Made by a program: the position numbers and the translations under genes. From NCBI GenBank assembly GCA_023381535.1, contig JAMCSN010000292.1:1-59469 (forward strand): a DNA stretch of 59,469 nt, read 5' to 3'. Positions 33,892 through 43,698 of the stretch are shown here, one piece after another; position 1 is the stretch's first letter; every line of letters begins with the position of its first letter. The DNA is from Bacteroidota bacterium (GTDB lineage Bacteria > Bacteroidota > Ignavibacteria > Ignavibacteriales > Melioribacteraceae). The notes beneath the pieces were generated by a model. That model did no database searches. It was not told where the DNA came from and saw only the letters and a list, made by a program, of their open reading frames with translations.

Positions 33892-34845
33892 CTACTTGTT
33901 CGCATCAATTGGAAAAGGTTTCGTATTTCTTTCCCAAAAAGTCTTATAATCATACCCCTGAATTCGAGTATCAGTTCCAGCCAACGCGAGTCGTTTTTCC
34001 GCTAAACATGCATAATACTTATCCATTTCGATGCCGAGATATTTCCTTTCCAACTTCTTTGCAACTACGGATGTTGTGCCTGAACCGAGGAAGGGGTCTA
34101 ATACAACATCGCCTTTTTTAGAGCTGGCTAAAATAAGTTTTGCGATCAGCTTCTCCGGTTTCTGAGTCGGATGTTCAGTGTTTTCCGGCATCGACCAGAA
34201 TGGTACCGAAATATCATTCCAAAAATTTGAAGGGAACGTGAGTCTGTATTCGCCATGATGGTTCGACTGCCAATCTTTCGGTTTATTGTCTTCATCACGG
34301 TAAGGCGCAAGAACACGTCTCATTAATTTCACTTCATCAGGGTTGAAGGTGAACTTATTCGAAACCGTACAGAACCAAATGTCTTCCGAACTGTTCTTCC
34401 AATTCTGCGTTGCGCCTCTGCCCTTTTCTCTTTCCCAGGTAATTCTGTTTCTGAGTACAAAATGTTTTTCAAGAACGGTAGGAATTGAAATCGATGTATG
34501 CCAATCGCCGCAAAAATAAATTGACGCCGTCGGTTTCAGAGTACATTTCAGTTTAACGATAAAACTTTCTATCCACTCGGAATATTCTTGAATCGATTTT
34601 TCCCTGAACGTAAGCTTGTTAAAAGTTTTGGATAAATTGTACGGCGGATCAATTATCAAAAGATCTACAAACCTTGCCGGAAGAAACTCGATTGCCTTAA
34701 ACAAATCCTGGTTTACTGTTTTGTTAAGAATTTCTTTCACGGTTGAATTTTCATGAAGCTTTATGAGAGCCCCTGAATAAAACGAAATTTCTTTTTTTGT
34801 AAGATGAATTGTTTTATTAAGGTCAGAACGATTTTGCAATTTCAT
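33892..34845 (-). CDS. orphan DNA methyltransferase, beta class
   Basis: The 317-aa enzyme has the amino-methyltransferase catalytic motif DPPYNLS (motif IV) before the AdoMet motif LDPFLGSGTT (motif I), the order that defines the beta class. The pair HPTQKP (motif X) and YLGIEMDKYYACLAEKRL is intact. DPPY fits N6-adenine, but N4-cytosine cannot be excluded. No restriction enzyme or specificity gene is next to it: it sits between a PPIase gene and metG, so it is probably a regulatory or housekeeping orphan. Target site unknown. Confidence 0.9.
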   Translation of the reverse strand: MKLQNRSDLNKTIHLTKKEISFYSGALIKLHENSTVKEILNKTVNQDLFKAIEFLPARFVDLLIIDPPYNLSKTFNKLTFREKSIQEYSEWIESFIVKLKCTLKPTASIYFCGDWHTSISIPTVLEKHFVLRNRITWEREKGRGATQNWKNSSEDIWFCTVSNKFTFNPDEVKLMRRVLAPYRDEDNKPKDWQSNHHGEYRLTFPSNFWNDISVPFWSMPENTEHPTQKPEKLIAKLILASSKKGDVVLDPFLGSGTTSVVAKKLERKYLGIEMDKYYACLAEKRLALAGTDTRIQGYDYKTFWERNTKPFPIDANK

Positions 34846-34873
34846 CCGATAAAAATTTGTTTTCGTGGAAAGT

Positions 34874-36916
34874 TTATTTTGCTAGAGTACCGGGATTTAT
34901 AGATTCATCGATTTCGATAACCTTAACTTTTCCTTCTTCTCCGGAATCAACCGCTAAAATCATTCCTTGCGATTCCAGACCGAACAGTTTAGCCGGTTTA
35001 AGGTTTGCAACTACTAAAACTTTTTTACCGATCAGCTCTTCCGGTTTGTAACTTTTCGCGATTCCGGCAATAACTTGACGTTTCTCGCTTCCGAGATCAA
35101 TCTGCAATTTGAGAAGTTTATCACTTTTCTTAACATTCTCAGCGGCTACAATACTGGCAACCTTCATTTTTACTTTCTTGAATTCATCGATCGTAATTTC
35201 TTCCACTTTTTCCGGAACTTCTGCGGAACCGGAACCAATTTTATTTACGAGTTCTTCAATCACTTTATCCTCAATCTTATTAAAAAGGATTTCGGCTTCG
35301 TTGAGCTTATGACCCGCTGCCAATTCAACGCTTCCGCATTTTGACCATTCGGTTGGTCTTGCATTCAGCATCTTAAATATTTTCACGCTCGAAAATGGAA
35401 TCACCGGTTCAAAAACTTCAGCCAAAGTATAAATGGCGTTTAGACAAATGTTCACCGTCGTTGCGCAATGTTCTTTATTCTTCTTAACGCTCACCCACGG
35501 TTCGGAATCATTAAAGTATTTGTTTCCGGCACGGGCAAGATTCATCATTTCAAAAACAGCATCTTTTATTTTGTAGCGCTCAATCAACCCGGAAATTTTC
35601 TTAGGATACTCATTTATTGTTGCGAGCATTTCTTCGTCAATTTTTTCAAGCTTACCGCGTTTCGGTACCTCGCCGTTGAAATGTTTATGCGCAAAAGTAA
35701 AAGTGCGGTTGACAAGGTTTCCAAGAATATCGGCAAGTTCGCCGTTTGTTCTGCCTTGAAATTCTTTCCAGTAAAAATCTGTGTCCTTAGATTCCGGAAG
35801 ATTGGCAGCTAAAGTGTATCGCAAGGTATCGGCTGGGAACAATTCGAGGAACTCATCAACATCAATTCCCCATCCGCGCGATTTTGAAAATTTCTTTCCT
35901 TCAAAATTGAGAAACTCGTTTGCCGGAACGTTTTGAGGAAGCGTGTACTTATCTGCGCTGTAATCGTTCCACGCCATCAAGATAGCCGGAAAAATTATTG
36001 TGTGAAAAACTATATTGTCTTTGCCGATAAACGCGACGTATTTCGTGTCACCGCTTTGCCAATATTTTTTCCAGAGATCCGGTTCACCACGCTGCTTGGA
36101 CAATTCTTTTGTTGCAGAGATATAACCCAGCACGGCTTCAAACCAAACATAAAGCACCTTGTTCTGAACATCGTCGAGAGGAACCTTGATTCCCCAATCG
36201 AGATCGCGCGTTATGGCGCGGTCTTTCAGTCCGTCGTTGAACCATCCTTTGCAGTATTGCAAAACATTGTCTTTCCAACCGAACTTCTTATTCATTTCTT
36301 CAACGTACTTCACAAGTCTATCTTGAAACTTTCCCAATGGAAAATACCAGTGCGATGTTTCTTTCAGCACGGGAGTTTCGCCGCTAATTTTGCTTTTGGG
36401 ATTCTTTAATTCGGAAGGATCGTAAAGCGAACCGCATCTTTCGCATTCGTCGCTGCGCGCTTCTTCGTTTCCGCATCGGGGACAAGTACCTTCAACGTAT
36501 CTATCCGGCAAAAACATTTTTGCTTTTTCATCGTAGAACTGCATCGATTTTTTTTCAACCAGCAGTCCTTCATCATAATACTTTTTGAAAAATTCTTGCG
36601 CTGTTGTATGATGAACCGGCAAACTTGTCCGCGAATATACGTCAAAGCTCATTCCGAACTTTTCAAAGGCAGCTTTGTTCGCATTGTGATAACGATCTAT
36701 AATTTCTTTCGGCGTAACTTTTTCTTTATCAGCCGAGATTGTAATCGGCACACCGTGTTCGTCAGATCCGCTGATGTAGAGTATATCATCCCCGTTCAAC
36801 CTTTTGTATCGGACATAAATATCAGCCGGCAGATATGCACCGCTAAGATGACCAAGATGAATATTGCCGTTTGCATACGGCAAAGCCGAAGTGACCAGCA
36901 CTTTTTCTTTAGCCAA
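34874..36916 (-). CDS. metG: methionyl-tRNA synthetase
   Basis: The 680-aa class I synthetase charges tRNA-Met. Seen: HIGH-type GNIHLGHLSG, a zinc knuckle (CPRCGNEEARSDECERCG), the KMSKS-type KFSKS, and an anticodon-binding helical domain. A C-terminal Trbp111-like tRNA-binding domain (about 575-680, with KLLKLQIDLGSEKRQVIAGIAKSY) is fused, as in most MetG1 proteins. The start appears to be TTG at 36916, because no ATG gives the conserved N-terminus. Confidence 0.95.
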   Translation of the reverse strand: MAKEKVLVTSALPYANGNIHLGHLSGAYLPADIYVRYKRLNGDDILYISGSDEHGVPITISADKEKVTPKEIIDRYHNANKAAFEKFGMSFDVYSRTSLPVHHTTAQEFFKKYYDEGLLVEKKSMQFYDEKAKMFLPDRYVEGTCPRCGNEEARSDECERCGSLYDPSELKNPKSKISGETPVLKETSHWYFPLGKFQDRLVKYVEEMNKKFGWKDNVLQYCKGWFNDGLKDRAITRDLDWGIKVPLDDVQNKVLYVWFEAVLGYISATKELSKQRGEPDLWKKYWQSGDTKYVAFIGKDNIVFHTIIFPAILMAWNDYSADKYTLPQNVPANEFLNFEGKKFSKSRGWGIDVDEFLELFPADTLRYTLAANLPESKDTDFYWKEFQGRTNGELADILGNLVNRTFTFAHKHFNGEVPKRGKLEKIDEEMLATINEYPKKISGLIERYKIKDAVFEMMNLARAGNKYFNDSEPWVSVKKNKEHCATTVNICLNAIYTLAEVFEPVIPFSSVKIFKMLNARPTEWSKCGSVELAAGHKLNEAEILFNKIEDKVIEELVNKIGSGSAEVPEKVEEITIDEFKKVKMKVASIVAAENVKKSDKLLKLQIDLGSEKRQVIAGIAKSYKPEELIGKKVLVVANLKPAKLFGLESQGMILAVDSGEEGKVKVIEIDESINPGTLAK

Positions 36917-37064
36917 AACTTGCTCAAAATTTATTTTTAATTGAGGGCTAATATAAGAAAATTCTCTGTTGTATCCGTAAAGTTAGGGCGGCACATGTTG
37001 GCGCGGGGTTAGAACAAAGCTGCTCGATGACAAGCACAATCCGTTTTTACCTGACTAATCTAAA

Positions 37065-39776
37065 CTAATGGCGGGTATGCAATTTCTTTCGAATCGCATC
37101 AATCAGAATTTCTTTCGTAAACGGCTTAGGGACATAAGCATCAAATCCACACTCTAATAATCTTGCTCTATCGCCGGACATAACATAAGCGGTTACGGCA
37201 ATTACAGGAACATTCTTATATCCTTTCAAGTCGCGCAGTCTTTTCATCGTTTCTATCCCATCTATACCTTCTCCCAAATTGATATCCATCAACACAAGAT
37301 CGAATTGCTTTTTTGAGGCAAGAGCTAACGCAGTTATTCCGTCTGCTGCTTCAGTAATTTCGTAGCGGTTTTTCAGAAAAAGTTTTGTAATCGTTCTATT
37401 GGAAATGTTGTCTTCCACCATCAGTACGCACGGTAAATTCTTCTCTGATGACGGCGGTTCCTCGATAGTTGTAGTTCGTCTTCGCTCCTTTATTTCATGC
37501 TGTAACTGAGTTTCATTCAATTTCAGCGGAAGACTGATTACAAACACCGATCCTTTGCCTGGTTGGCTTTCAAGAGTTATCTCACCCTTCATCAATTGAA
37601 TTGATTTCATTGCAATGGTTAACCCAATACCTGCTCCTTCGAAATGTCTATTGTAACCTTGACTCGCCTGAATAAATTCACCGAATATTTTTTTGTGCTG
37701 AGCTGGAGAAATTCCAATACCGGTATCTTTCACTCTCACAACAGCAAGATGTCTGCCGTGCGCTTGTTCGGTAGTTACTTGTACTAAAACGCCGCCCTGC
37801 TTGGTAAACTTAATTCCATTACTAATTAGCTGGAAAAGTGCATTACCGAATAAATCGGGATTGATTTCCGCGTAAACATTCTTTTCCGATGCTTCAATCT
37901 TCAGCGAGAGATTTTTTCGTTCTGCCGATGACCGGAATGAGCTTACCCGTTTCTCGACTTCATCAACCAAATTATGAACCGAGAAAGTAAGCTGAGTATT
38001 TCCAGATTCTATTTTCGATAATTCCAGAATACTATCCAGCGTTGTATTTAGTCTTGTCGCGCCATCTAAAATTCCTTCTACCATAGCCAGGTGTTCTTGA
38101 TCAGCAATTTCTTTTTGAAGAATTTCCGAGTACCCCATAATTGCAATCATTGGTGTTCTAAGCTCGTGGCTCATGTTCGAAAGAAAATGTGATTTCAGTC
38201 TATCCATTTCTTCTGCTTTTTCTTTCGCTTTGATTAATTCTTCTTCCATCTTCTTCCGTTCGGTAATATCTTCAACTGTCCCTTCGTAATAAAGAACCTT
38301 ACCGGACTTATCCTTAATTGCCTTAGCACTTTCCCGGATAAAAATCTTATCACCATTCTTTTTGGTCCATACTGATTCATTACCAACAATAACTCCTTTG
38401 GATTCGATTTCTTGTTTGAAGACTGATCGGGGGTACACCGGCTGAAAACCTTCCTCTTCTAAATTACGCTGTTTTAATTCCTCCCAAGAAGAACAACCAA
38501 GCATTTGTGCCAATGCCGGATTTATCATAAGGATTTCACCGGACGGTGTGGTTCGGTACAAACCCAGAACCGCATTTTCAAAAAGACTTCTAAATTTTTC
38601 TTCACTCTCAGCAAGAGCATTCAACATCTTCTCCCGTTCGGTAATATCAAGCGTCGCACCGGTAATGCCGATAGTTTTACCATTAGAATCCAGCAGCGGT
38701 TCAACAACTAAATCAAAATAAAATGTTTGTCCCTTCCAATTAATAGCAACCTCAGCTCGTTCTTTTTGTTTAGTTTCTAAAACATGGCGTTTAATTTTGG
38801 TAACTTCTTCAGCAGCTTCGCGAGGTAAAAGTTCAAAATCTGTTTTGCCGATTACTTCTTCTGGTTTATAACCAAGCTGAGGCTGGTACATCCATGTATA
38901 TTTTAGCTTTTCGTTTTGATGAAAGACGGCAATGTTCACGGTGGAAAGACTAATCCGCAATCGTTCTTCATTTCTCCGAATTGCTTCTTCGGCTTGCCTT
39001 TGCTCGGTAATATCCATCACGGTTCCGATGATTTTAAACGGGAGACCTTTTTCATCCGGGTATACTTTCCCAATTGCTTGGAGAATTCTCACCGTTTCAT
39101 CAGGTTTAATAATTCTCAATTCTCTTTCAAATTCTTTTCTTTTTCCATCCAAAAGATTTTCTATTGCTTGAGCGATTATTTGTTTATCGTCAGGGTGCAC
39201 CATATTCAAAAAAAACTCTAAGCTAACGGAGATTTGATTAGGCTTATAACCGAAGATCTTATACTGTTCGTCTGAAAAATAAACTTCTTTAGTCGCGACG
39301 TTGAATTCCCAAGTTCCAATGTGCGCAACTTCCTGAGCTATCTTTAATCTTTCCTCATTCTCTCTAATTTTTCTATTTGCATATTCAAGCTCTTTCTTAC
39401 GCCGCGATTCTTCTAAGACTCTCTTAACGGTAACGCCGAACTTTTCGATTCTTTGCTTGAGGACATAATCCGTTGCACCCCATCTCATAGCTTCTATCGC
39501 GACGTCTTCTCCCAGCGTGCCGGATAAAAATATGAACGGTGTTTCCGGCTGTATCTTCTTAGCATATCGTAATGCATCGATCCCATCAAAATCCGGTAGC
39601 GTATTGTCGGAGAGAATTAAATCGAATTGTTTTTCTTCAATCACTTTGATGAATTCAGCCTTGTGAAAGACACGGGTTATCTCACATGGGATACCTTCGA
39701 TTTCTAGTTGAGATTGTAACAGTTCTGCATCTAGATCATTGTCTTCCAAATGAAGAATCTTAATTTTACTATTCAT
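37065..39776 (-). CDS. hybrid sensor histidine kinase (REC-PASx3-HK-REC)
   Basis: From ATG 39776 the protein is 903 aa and soluble. It begins with a receiver domain (ILHLEDNDLDAELL, acceptor Asp in LILSDNTLPDFDG). Three PAS domains with PAC tails follow, then HisKA (SNMSHELRTPMIAIMGY, phospho-His) and a HATPase (NALFQLISNGIKFT, DTGIGI, GAGIGLTIAMK). A C-terminal receiver ends it (VLMVEDNISN, LVLMDINLGEGIDG). It is a phosphorelay hub; the lack of membrane segments suggests cytoplasmic sensing. It lies downstream of the receiver and membrane kinase genes and may receive phosphate from them. Confidence 0.92.
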   Translation of the reverse strand: MNSKIKILHLEDNDLDAELLQSQLEIEGIPCEITRVFHKAEFIKVIEEKQFDLILSDNTLPDFDGIDALRYAKKIQPETPFIFLSGTLGEDVAIEAMRWGATDYVLKQRIEKFGVTVKRVLEESRRKKELEYANRKIRENEERLKIAQEVAHIGTWEFNVATKEVYFSDEQYKIFGYKPNQISVSLEFFLNMVHPDDKQIIAQAIENLLDGKRKEFERELRIIKPDETVRILQAIGKVYPDEKGLPFKIIGTVMDITEQRQAEEAIRRNEERLRISLSTVNIAVFHQNEKLKYTWMYQPQLGYKPEEVIGKTDFELLPREAAEEVTKIKRHVLETKQKERAEVAINWKGQTFYFDLVVEPLLDSNGKTIGITGATLDITEREKMLNALAESEEKFRSLFENAVLGLYRTTPSGEILMINPALAQMLGCSSWEELKQRNLEEEGFQPVYPRSVFKQEIESKGVIVGNESVWTKKNGDKIFIRESAKAIKDKSGKVLYYEGTVEDITERKKMEEELIKAKEKAEEMDRLKSHFLSNMSHELRTPMIAIMGYSEILQKEIADQEHLAMVEGILDGATRLNTTLDSILELSKIESGNTQLTFSVHNLVDEVEKRVSSFRSSAERKNLSLKIEASEKNVYAEINPDLFGNALFQLISNGIKFTKQGGVLVQVTTEQAHGRHLAVVRVKDTGIGISPAQHKKIFGEFIQASQGYNRHFEGAGIGLTIAMKSIQLMKGEITLESQPGKGSVFVISLPLKLNETQLQHEIKERRRTTTIEEPPSSEKNLPCVLMVEDNISNRTITKLFLKNRYEITEAADGITALALASKKQFDLVLMDINLGEGIDGIETMKRLRDLKGYKNVPVIAVTAYVMSGDRARLLECGFDAYVPKPFTKEILIDAIRKKLHTRH

Positions 39777-39906
39777 TTTTACCCCGCTTTTAATTAACAA
39801 GCTTACACGGTCGAGTTACAAACTCGGACCCTACAACTGAAAAATATTTTTCTATTTAATACAGAACTGGCATAGCCAACTGTACATAAATTTTACTTCT
39901 AACGGA

Positions 39907-40344
39907 TTACGTCTCAACAGTTTCATTTATCAGCGCCCAAAACAAACCTAAATTTTTAACTGCTTCGATGAATTCTTGAAAGTCAACCGGCTTAACAACG
40001 TAAGCATTTACGCCAAGTTTGTAACTTTCCACAAGATCCCTTTCTTCACGTGAAGAAGTGAGCATCACAACCGGAATCAGTTTTAGTTTTTCATCTGTTT
40101 TAATGGTCCGAAGAACTTCTATCCCATCAACCTTCGGCATTTTGATGTCCAGCAAAATTGCCGCAAGAGCGCCGTCTTCGCTTTCGGCAAATTTTCCTCT
40201 CTTATAAAGATAATCTAAAGCTTCTTCGCCGTCGCTGACGCAAATCACTTTGTTTGCCAGCTTATATTCTTCCAGTGCCGCCAGTGTCAATTCCCTGTCT
40301 TTGGGATTGTCTTCTGCATACAAAATACTTTTCACCTTGTTCAT
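39907..40344 (-). CDS. single-domain response regulator (Rcp1-like)
   Basis: The 145-aa receiver has the acidic pair in YAEDNPKDREL, phospho-acceptor Asp in AILLDIKMPKVDG, the Thr/Ser in VVMLTSSREERD and Lys in VVKPVDFQEF. It has no output domain. The form resembles the Rcp1/phytochrome-associated receivers that pair with PAS-HisKA kinases of the type encoded 27 bp upstream. It probably shuttles phosphate within the cluster. Confidence 0.93.
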   Translation of the reverse strand: MNKVKSILYAEDNPKDRELTLAALEEYKLANKVICVSDGEEALDYLYKRGKFAESEDGALAAILLDIKMPKVDGIEVLRTIKTDEKLKLIPVVMLTSSREERDLVESYKLGVNAYVVKPVDFQEFIEAVKNLGLFWALINETVET

Positions 40345-40371
40345 AGCAACCTTTATTTTGTTTTTGATTAA

Positions 40372-43296
40372 CTAATCTGGATTCATTGCTCTTTCGGGAA
40401 GCGAGAAATAAAACGTTGCCCCTTTGCCAACTTCTCCTTCAGCCCAGGTTCTTCCACCATGTTTATGAATAATTCTTCGAACAGTAGCCAATCCAATTCC
40501 GGTTCCCTCATATTCGTCGCTGCTGTGCAGACGCTGAAATACACCGAATAATTTGTTGGCATATTTCATATCGAATCCCGCACCGTTATCTTTCACATAG
40601 ATTGTCGTTTCATTGTTTGTCGTTCCAACGGGACCTATTTCAATAACGGGTGCTTCAGCCTTGGAAGAGTATTTGACTGCATTTCCAAGAAGATTGGTAA
40701 GAACTAGTTTCATGAGATTGGGATCAGCTTTCACAATGGGAAGTTCTTTAATCTCCCATTTTATTTTATTCTCGCGATGCGAATCTACTTCCTCCTTAAC
40801 TTTGAGTACCATTTCATCAAGTCGAATATCCGAGAGGTTCAACGCAGCACGACCAACTTTTGAAAAATGAAGTAGGTCGTCAATAAGTACCCCCATCTCT
40901 TTGGATGATGAAGAGATGATCTTCAAATAACGGCTGCTCTTTTCGTTTAAGTTCGCGTTTTCATCTTTGTTCAGAAGATCGATAAAACCGTTTATATGTC
41001 TAAGGGGCGCTCGCAAATCATGAGAGACCGAATACGAAAACGCTTCAAGTTCGTCATTCACAATTTGAAGCTGCTCGGTTCTTTCCGCAACGCGCCGCTC
41101 AAGACCTTCATTTAGTTTTTTAATTTCTTCTTCGGAACGTTTGCGCTCTGTAATATCATTTGAGAGAATGAAGACACCTTCAGGAACCGGTTGAATGCTT
41201 AATTCGAACCAACCTTTATTGCCATCAGGAAAAGCGAATTCATTTTCCATATGATGCGCAATTCGATTTTCCAAACACCGACGAATAACAGCAAATACTT
41301 CAGTCGCTTCAATACCTGGCCACATATCCATGTATTTCTTGCCCAGCAGTTCTTCTTTCGGTCTTCGGTTATGTCTGTCGGCAGCATCATTGAGATATAG
41401 ATAGCGCCAGTCAAATCCAAGAATCTGACACCCTTCGAGCATACTGTCGAGAGTAGATCGAAATCGTTCCAAACTTTTTCTTAGCTCAGCAGTGCGTTCT
41501 GTTACCCGTTGTTCAAGTTCCTCGTTCAATTTCTTCAACTCCTGTCCACGGAGGAATATCTCGGCTTCCATTTTCTCCATACGAGTTTGAAGATTGGTTG
41601 TTTCCACCGAGGAACTCACTCCGCGTTTCTTTTGAAGGACAAATTCAGTTACATCCTCAACGCGGTGAATAATATATTCTATATTTCCATCTGCTCCGAA
41701 AACCGGTGAATTGACCGGGCTCCAATATTTTTCTTCGAACTCTCCTAGTTCTGATTCGGGATTGCGAACATCATATTTTTGAATTGGCATTGTGTCGGCA
41801 CTACCGTTCTTCAATACTCTTTCCAAAGAACTGCGAAGATTGCTAACTCCGTCGGCGCTGGGGTCGTTGGGGTTATCGGGAAAAACGTCAAATAATCCCC
41901 GCCCCATAATTTCTTCACGCTTTGTCATCGTAGCTTGAAGATAAGCATTACTCGCACCCACAATTGTCAAATCCGGTTTCAATATTAAAAACATTCCCGG
42001 CACAGACTCGAATAGAGCTCTAAATTGAAGGTGAATTTGCTCAATCTTTTTGTGTTCAGTAATATCCTCATTAACCGCAACAAAGTGAGTGATGTCGCCT
42101 TTGTTATTCACAATAGGTGAGATTGAAATCCGTTCCCAATAATATTCACCGTTCTTTTTCTTATTCTGGAGTTCACCTTTCCATTCTTTTCCGGAACTTA
42201 TTGTATTCCATAGTTCTTTATATAATTGAGATGCCGAATCACCCGGTTTAAGTATTCGCGGATTTTTCCCAATGACTTCTTCACGAGTATAACCGGTTAC
42301 CTGGGTAAATTTTGGATTAACATATTCTATATTACCCGAAACATCGGTAATGACAACATAATCCGGGCTCTGTTCAACGGCGAGTGAAAGTTTTTTCAGT
42401 TGAGCATCAGTTTTGGCGCGTTCTGTTTCAAACCGATTTAAGGTAGAAGCGATCCACAAGATTGTAATGGACATTATTAAAGTTGTCCCGATTACCATTA
42501 TAATCATTCCAAGTGAAGTTGAATAGATACCCTCAGATTCACCCCTCCACCTAAGCCAACCGAAAATAGCCGGGAGAAAGATTGCGGCAAGAAGCAAGCG
42601 GCGCATTAACACACTGCTTTTCTCTTCAGTTATGAATACAGCCAACAGACCTTGACGCGGTTTCAAGCACATAATGCCGACGGAAAGGAAAATAAATGTT
42701 AGTGAAGTATGAAGTGCCATTTTAGTATAACCAGCAATGCCGTAAGATTCCTCTATACCGTATAAGTAACCCAGTAGTGCAGTCCAAGAAACTAACAATG
42801 CCGTAATAATAAAAAATTGTGAGAGAAAAAAAGCACGGATGTTTTTTGCGTTTAGAAGAGTTAATGATAAACCTATGGCGATAAAACTTAGTGCCGTACT
42901 GGGAGCCATACGCCCAGGTTGAGACGTTCCGATTGTTCCCGCAGCTTCTTTAAAGAGAAGTTGGTCGATCTTAAAGTCTATCCCAAAGGCAAATTCACAA
43001 AATGTTAATCCGCCAATTAATATAACTATTAGTGAAAACAGGCTGGCTGCAAGTTTTTCCCTTCCATTGTTTTGTTTGCCGCCAAACAAGAAGAGAGCAA
43101 TTCCGGCAAGAAGAAAAGCAATAGCAGTATTTGCTTTCATTGAGACAAAAGATGGATAAACACTTTTAAGGAATGGAATATTGAATATCCATCCAAGTAT
43201 TACGAAGCAAGAAACTAGAATAACAAAAACACCGGCGGCTCTTGAAACTTTCCGCAATGATTTTTCGGCGCTTGAAGGTTGGGGAAGATCGGTCAT
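40372..43296 (-). CDS. membrane PAS sensor histidine kinase
   Basis: The 974-aa protein has an N-terminal membrane domain of about eight helices (residues 20-290) of a MASE/MHYT-like kind that I cannot name. Then come PAS/PAC (PDYVVITDVSGNIEYVNPKFTQVTGYTREEVIG), two further PAS domains and a coiled coil, HisKA (FSYSVSHDLRAPLRHINGF) and HATPase (LTNLLGNAVKYS, DNGAGFDM, GTGIGLATVRRII). It has no receiver of its own; the gene 27 bp downstream provides one. It starts within the stop codon of a 46-codon ORF (ATGA). Confidence 0.92.
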   Translation of the reverse strand: MTDLPQPSSAEKSLRKVSRAAGVFVILVSCFVILGWIFNIPFLKSVYPSFVSMKANTAIAFLLAGIALFLFGGKQNNGREKLAASLFSLIVILIGGLTFCEFAFGIDFKIDQLLFKEAAGTIGTSQPGRMAPSTALSFIAIGLSLTLLNAKNIRAFFLSQFFIITALLVSWTALLGYLYGIEESYGIAGYTKMALHTSLTFIFLSVGIMCLKPRQGLLAVFITEEKSSVLMRRLLLAAIFLPAIFGWLRWRGESEGIYSTSLGMIIMVIGTTLIMSITILWIASTLNRFETERAKTDAQLKKLSLAVEQSPDYVVITDVSGNIEYVNPKFTQVTGYTREEVIGKNPRILKPGDSASQLYKELWNTISSGKEWKGELQNKKKNGEYYWERISISPIVNNKGDITHFVAVNEDITEHKKIEQIHLQFRALFESVPGMFLILKPDLTIVGASNAYLQATMTKREEIMGRGLFDVFPDNPNDPSADGVSNLRSSLERVLKNGSADTMPIQKYDVRNPESELGEFEEKYWSPVNSPVFGADGNIEYIIHRVEDVTEFVLQKKRGVSSSVETTNLQTRMEKMEAEIFLRGQELKKLNEELEQRVTERTAELRKSLERFRSTLDSMLEGCQILGFDWRYLYLNDAADRHNRRPKEELLGKKYMDMWPGIEATEVFAVIRRCLENRIAHHMENEFAFPDGNKGWFELSIQPVPEGVFILSNDITERKRSEEEIKKLNEGLERRVAERTEQLQIVNDELEAFSYSVSHDLRAPLRHINGFIDLLNKDENANLNEKSSRYLKIISSSSKEMGVLIDDLLHFSKVGRAALNLSDIRLDEMVLKVKEEVDSHRENKIKWEIKELPIVKADPNLMKLVLTNLLGNAVKYSSKAEAPVIEIGPVGTTNNETTIYVKDNGAGFDMKYANKLFGVFQRLHSSDEYEGTGIGLATVRRIIHKHGGRTWAEGEVGKGATFYFSLPERAMNPD

Positions 43297-43433
43297 AATC
43301 TCCCCACAGAAGATTTAGTCTGAAGATGTGCAAAAGAGGTTTGCAAAATGTGACTAACAAAATCAAAATCTGATAGAACGACTGATGTTAATCCGAACGA
43401 CACATTAGAAATTTTTTCAAATCGAATTTTCAT
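43293..43433 (-). CDS. small ORF coupled to the histidine kinase
   Basis: This 46-codon frame (MKIRFEKISNVSFG... to ...SSVGRL) has an AAAGGGGG ribosome-binding site 3 nt before its ATG. Its stop codon overlaps the kinase start as ATGA, a usual sign of translational coupling. It has no signal peptide, membrane segment or known motif. It may be a real small protein or a leader ORF that sets kinase expression. The region further upstream (43434-43698) is AT-rich and shows no other gene. Confidence 0.5.
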   Translation of the reverse strand: MKIRFEKISNVSFGLTSVVLSDFDFVSHILQTSFAHLQTKSSVGRL

Positions 43434-43698
43434 AAGCCCCCTTTCTAATTCTACTTATTAAAATCGTAGTCCATACAATTCTAATTTACGCTGTTATTCT
43501 CTTTTACGCAATAAATAATTAAAACTATTAAAGCTTAAAAAAAGTTCACTCTCCTTTCCCCCAGCTAGAAATAGAGCGGTTGGTGTGTAAAGATTGGCGT
43601 TTTATCTACGATTAATTAGAAAGCAATAGTCTTCCTGCACAAATATGAATCGATAAATAACCAAATATATCTTGGAAATTAGTAAGGAGGAAACTCTA

